Assembly (NCBI RefSeq): GCF_030653815.1
Contig: NZ_JAURYQ010000023.1
Location: forward strand, 62,001-126,000
Direction of reading: 5' to 3'
DNA length: 64,000 nt
From: Rhodoferax sp.
GTDB lineage: Bacteria > Pseudomonadota > Gammaproteobacteria > Burkholderiales > Burkholderiaceae_C
Shown here: piece by piece, positions 62,797 through 64,000 of the stretch
Layout: each line of letters opens with the position of its first letter
Position numbering within the stretch: position 1 is the first letter of the stretch
Made by a program: the position numbers and the translations under genes
Notes under the pieces: generated by a model
Database searches by the model: none
Told to the model about the DNA's origin: nothing
What the model saw: only the letters and a program-made list of their open reading frames with translations

Positions 62797-64000
62797 TCAA
62801 TCTCCTTGCTTGCGTTTGAGCAACTGATTAAGGGCGATGCCGAATGCGGCAATCAGGAACACGCCAGCGAACAGCGTGAACAGCCACTGGCGGCGGATTT
62901 CGTCGGCAAACTCGCCCTCAACCCCGTAGTAGGCGAGCTGACTTTCGCTGTGGCGCGCCTTGACCGGCTCGGCTTTTTTGATGTGTTCAGCGCCGGCATG
63001 CTTGGCACTGTTGAGCATGGGCCAACTGACTTGACCGGGGTAGAACAGTGTCAAACTTTTCCACGGCTGATCCCAGCTTGGCTGCGCACCTTCGAACCGG
63101 GCGGCGACCAGTTCGGCCTCACGGCCCAGGCCGAGTGTGATCGGCAGGGAAATATTGTGCCAGCGGCTACCGCTTGCATTGCGGTGGACGGCGAAAGCCA
63201 GGTTATAGACCCGTTTGTCGACAAAAATCTTGTCATCCAGCGGGTTGCCGGTGTCCATGGCGCGCGTCAGGGTCACATCCCAGAAGCCGTCTTTCCAGCG
63301 CGCGTTGCCCACCACCTTGATGTCGGCATGCGAGCCGTCGCCGCGGCTGCGCAGCAGCAGGCGGCGAGGAATGGTGTCGCCATCCTTCCAGGCGAAGTCC
63401 GGATCGAACGGTACCGCCGTGTCGTCGGTAATGTAGTAGACATCGTCAAAGCCGAGTTTGTGTTGCATCAGATCGTCCCAGTTCAGCGCGCGACGCTGGG
63501 TTTTCTGCGGGTCGAGCATGAACTTGGGCTGTTTTTTCTCGGCATCCCAATTGGTCGTGAAAGCCCCCTTGCCAGCGTCGCCGGAACGGGCGTCGAAAAC
63601 ATACTCGTCGTCGGAGGCATTGACCGGATTGCCGCGATGCGCGCGCCAGTGCCACAGATCGAGGAAATAGCCGCCCTTGCGCAAGGCCACCAATTCATCC
63701 TCGGGGATCACTGAACGCCAGTCGGCCGGATTCTTGCGTGTTTCTGGCAAATGCTTGCGGACCTCCTCCTGGTTACGCTTCTGTCCAAGGTAGGGGTGCG
63801 CCTGCACCTCTTTCTTCTCGGCCTCATCGGTGAAGAAACGCATCCTGTCGCCGATGGTGATGTAGCCGCCATAGCGGGCGAATTCAGGCACGCCGCCGTC
63901 GTCCACCATCATCGAGACACGATCCTCATAAATGCCCTCGGTCTGTGGCCCGACCACGCTGGCGCCGTGGCGAACCCATTTGCCGCCCTCGAACTTCAGC
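62797..64000 (-). CDS. Ethylbenzene-dehydrogenase-related haem-binding-domain protein, 5' end outside window
   Basis: The frame is open to the right edge; at least 400 residues are visible. Features fit the haem-b-binding EB_dh domain family: GKWVRHGASVVGPQTEGIYEDRVSMM, LDLWHWRAHR, KWKDGFWDVTLTRAM-like segments and SLPITLGLGREAELVAARFEG. One C-terminal membrane helix (WLFTLFAGVFLIAAFGIAL) anchors it, with the main part in the periplasm. Likely an electron-transfer subunit, with the DUF2231 protein downstream; its catalytic partner is not in the window. Confidence 0.8.
   Translation of the reverse strand, partial: LKFEGGKWVRHGASVVGPQTEGIYEDRVSMMVDDGGVPEFARYGGYITIGDRMRFFTDEAEKKEVQAHPYLGQKRNQEEVRKHLPETRKNPADWRSVIPEDELVALRKGGYFLDLWHWRAHRGNPVNASDDEYVFDARSGDAGKGAFTTNWDAEKKQPKFMLDPQKTQRRALNWDDLMQHKLGFDDVYYITDDTAVPFDPDFAWKDGDTIPRRLLLRSRGDGSHADIKVVGNARWKDGFWDVTLTRAMDTGNPLDDKIFVDKRVYNLAFAVHRNASGSRWHNISLPITLGLGREAELVAARFEGAQPSWDQPWKSLTLFYPGQVSWPMLNSAKHAGAEHIKKAEPVKARHSESQLAYYGVEGEFADEIRRQWLFTLFAGVFLIAAFGIALNQLLKRKQGD

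Overview
The window looks like chromosomal DNA of a GC-rich betaproteobacterium of the order Burkholderiales, most like Comamonadaceae (Rhodoferax/Variovorax/Polaromonas-type). This rests on the gene families and their order: DUF1631, DUF3422, DUF3149, an E. coli-type ThiE with an N-terminal extension, an Edd/Eda pair and a selenoneine locus. No phage, insertion sequence, CRISPR array, rRNA or tRNA was recognised. Both window edges cut genes (thiO at the left, a haem-binding-domain protein at the right).

Layout. 1-4.7 kb: thiamine biosynthesis, with thiO-thiS-thiG-thiE(E. coli type) on + converging on a TPP-riboswitch-controlled thiM-thiE-thiD operon on -. 4.8-16.7 kb: mostly housekeeping genes (Lon-N protein, Gfo/Idh/MocA oxidoreductase, acyltransferase, MOSC protein, lipase, rpsU, YqeY, DUF1631, ettA, rhlE, cupin). 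16.7-21.8 kb: gloA, the Entner-Doudoroff pair edd-eda with a HexR-like operator and a tandem-repeat site, pdxH, an AEC transporter and a tiny DUF3149 protein. 21.8-25.3 kb: zinc locus, with a Zur-type regulator divergent from a His-rich small membrane protein and znuC-znuB-znuA, sharing two TGCAA-N5-TTGCA operators.

25.3-35.6 kb is the most interesting region. It holds a PhnD/PhnC/PhnE-type ABC importer (best read as the putative selenate branch), egtD, an EgtB homologue that fits selenoneine synthase SenA, a GT4 enzyme that fits selenosugar synthase SenB, and a fused oxidoreductase-SelD protein that fits SenC. Together these give a nearly self-contained route from imported selenium oxyanion and histidine to selenoneine; reduction of the oxyanion to selenide is not encoded here. 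senA and senB start head to head 5 bp apart, each with its Shine-Dalgarno inside the other gene.

35.7-39.5 kb: a TetR regulator with a palindromic operator over its start, then an HlyD/permease/ATPase exporter in one overlapping operon. 39.5-44 kb: rhodanese, glgC, hotdog thioesterase, DUF3422, nitroreductase. 44-51 kb: a redox cluster with two CSC-motif permeases, each paired with a mini-thioredoxin, on either side of a SigZ-like ECF sigma factor, plus a membrane thioredoxin, a CcdA-like protein and a rhodanese. 51-54.4 kb: tandem universal stress protein, thiolase, CDF zinc exporter. 54.4-58.4 kb: an overlapping four-gene set (LolD-like ATPase, FtsX-like permease, LolA-like periplasmic protein, outer-membrane barrel) that looks like an uncharacterised envelope transport system. 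58.5-62.2 kb: a di-haem peroxidase pseudogene that has lost both haem motifs, a Met/Gly-rich periplasmic protein, a two-component system whose sensor loop shares a motif with it, and a diverged 340-bp fragment of the CDF exporter. 62.2-64 kb: a DUF2231-like membrane protein and the ethylbenzene-dehydrogenase-like haem-domain protein.

Two families of short palindromic repeats are scattered through the window; one has inserted in frame into thiamine genes. Product names come from reading motifs by eye; no database search was run.
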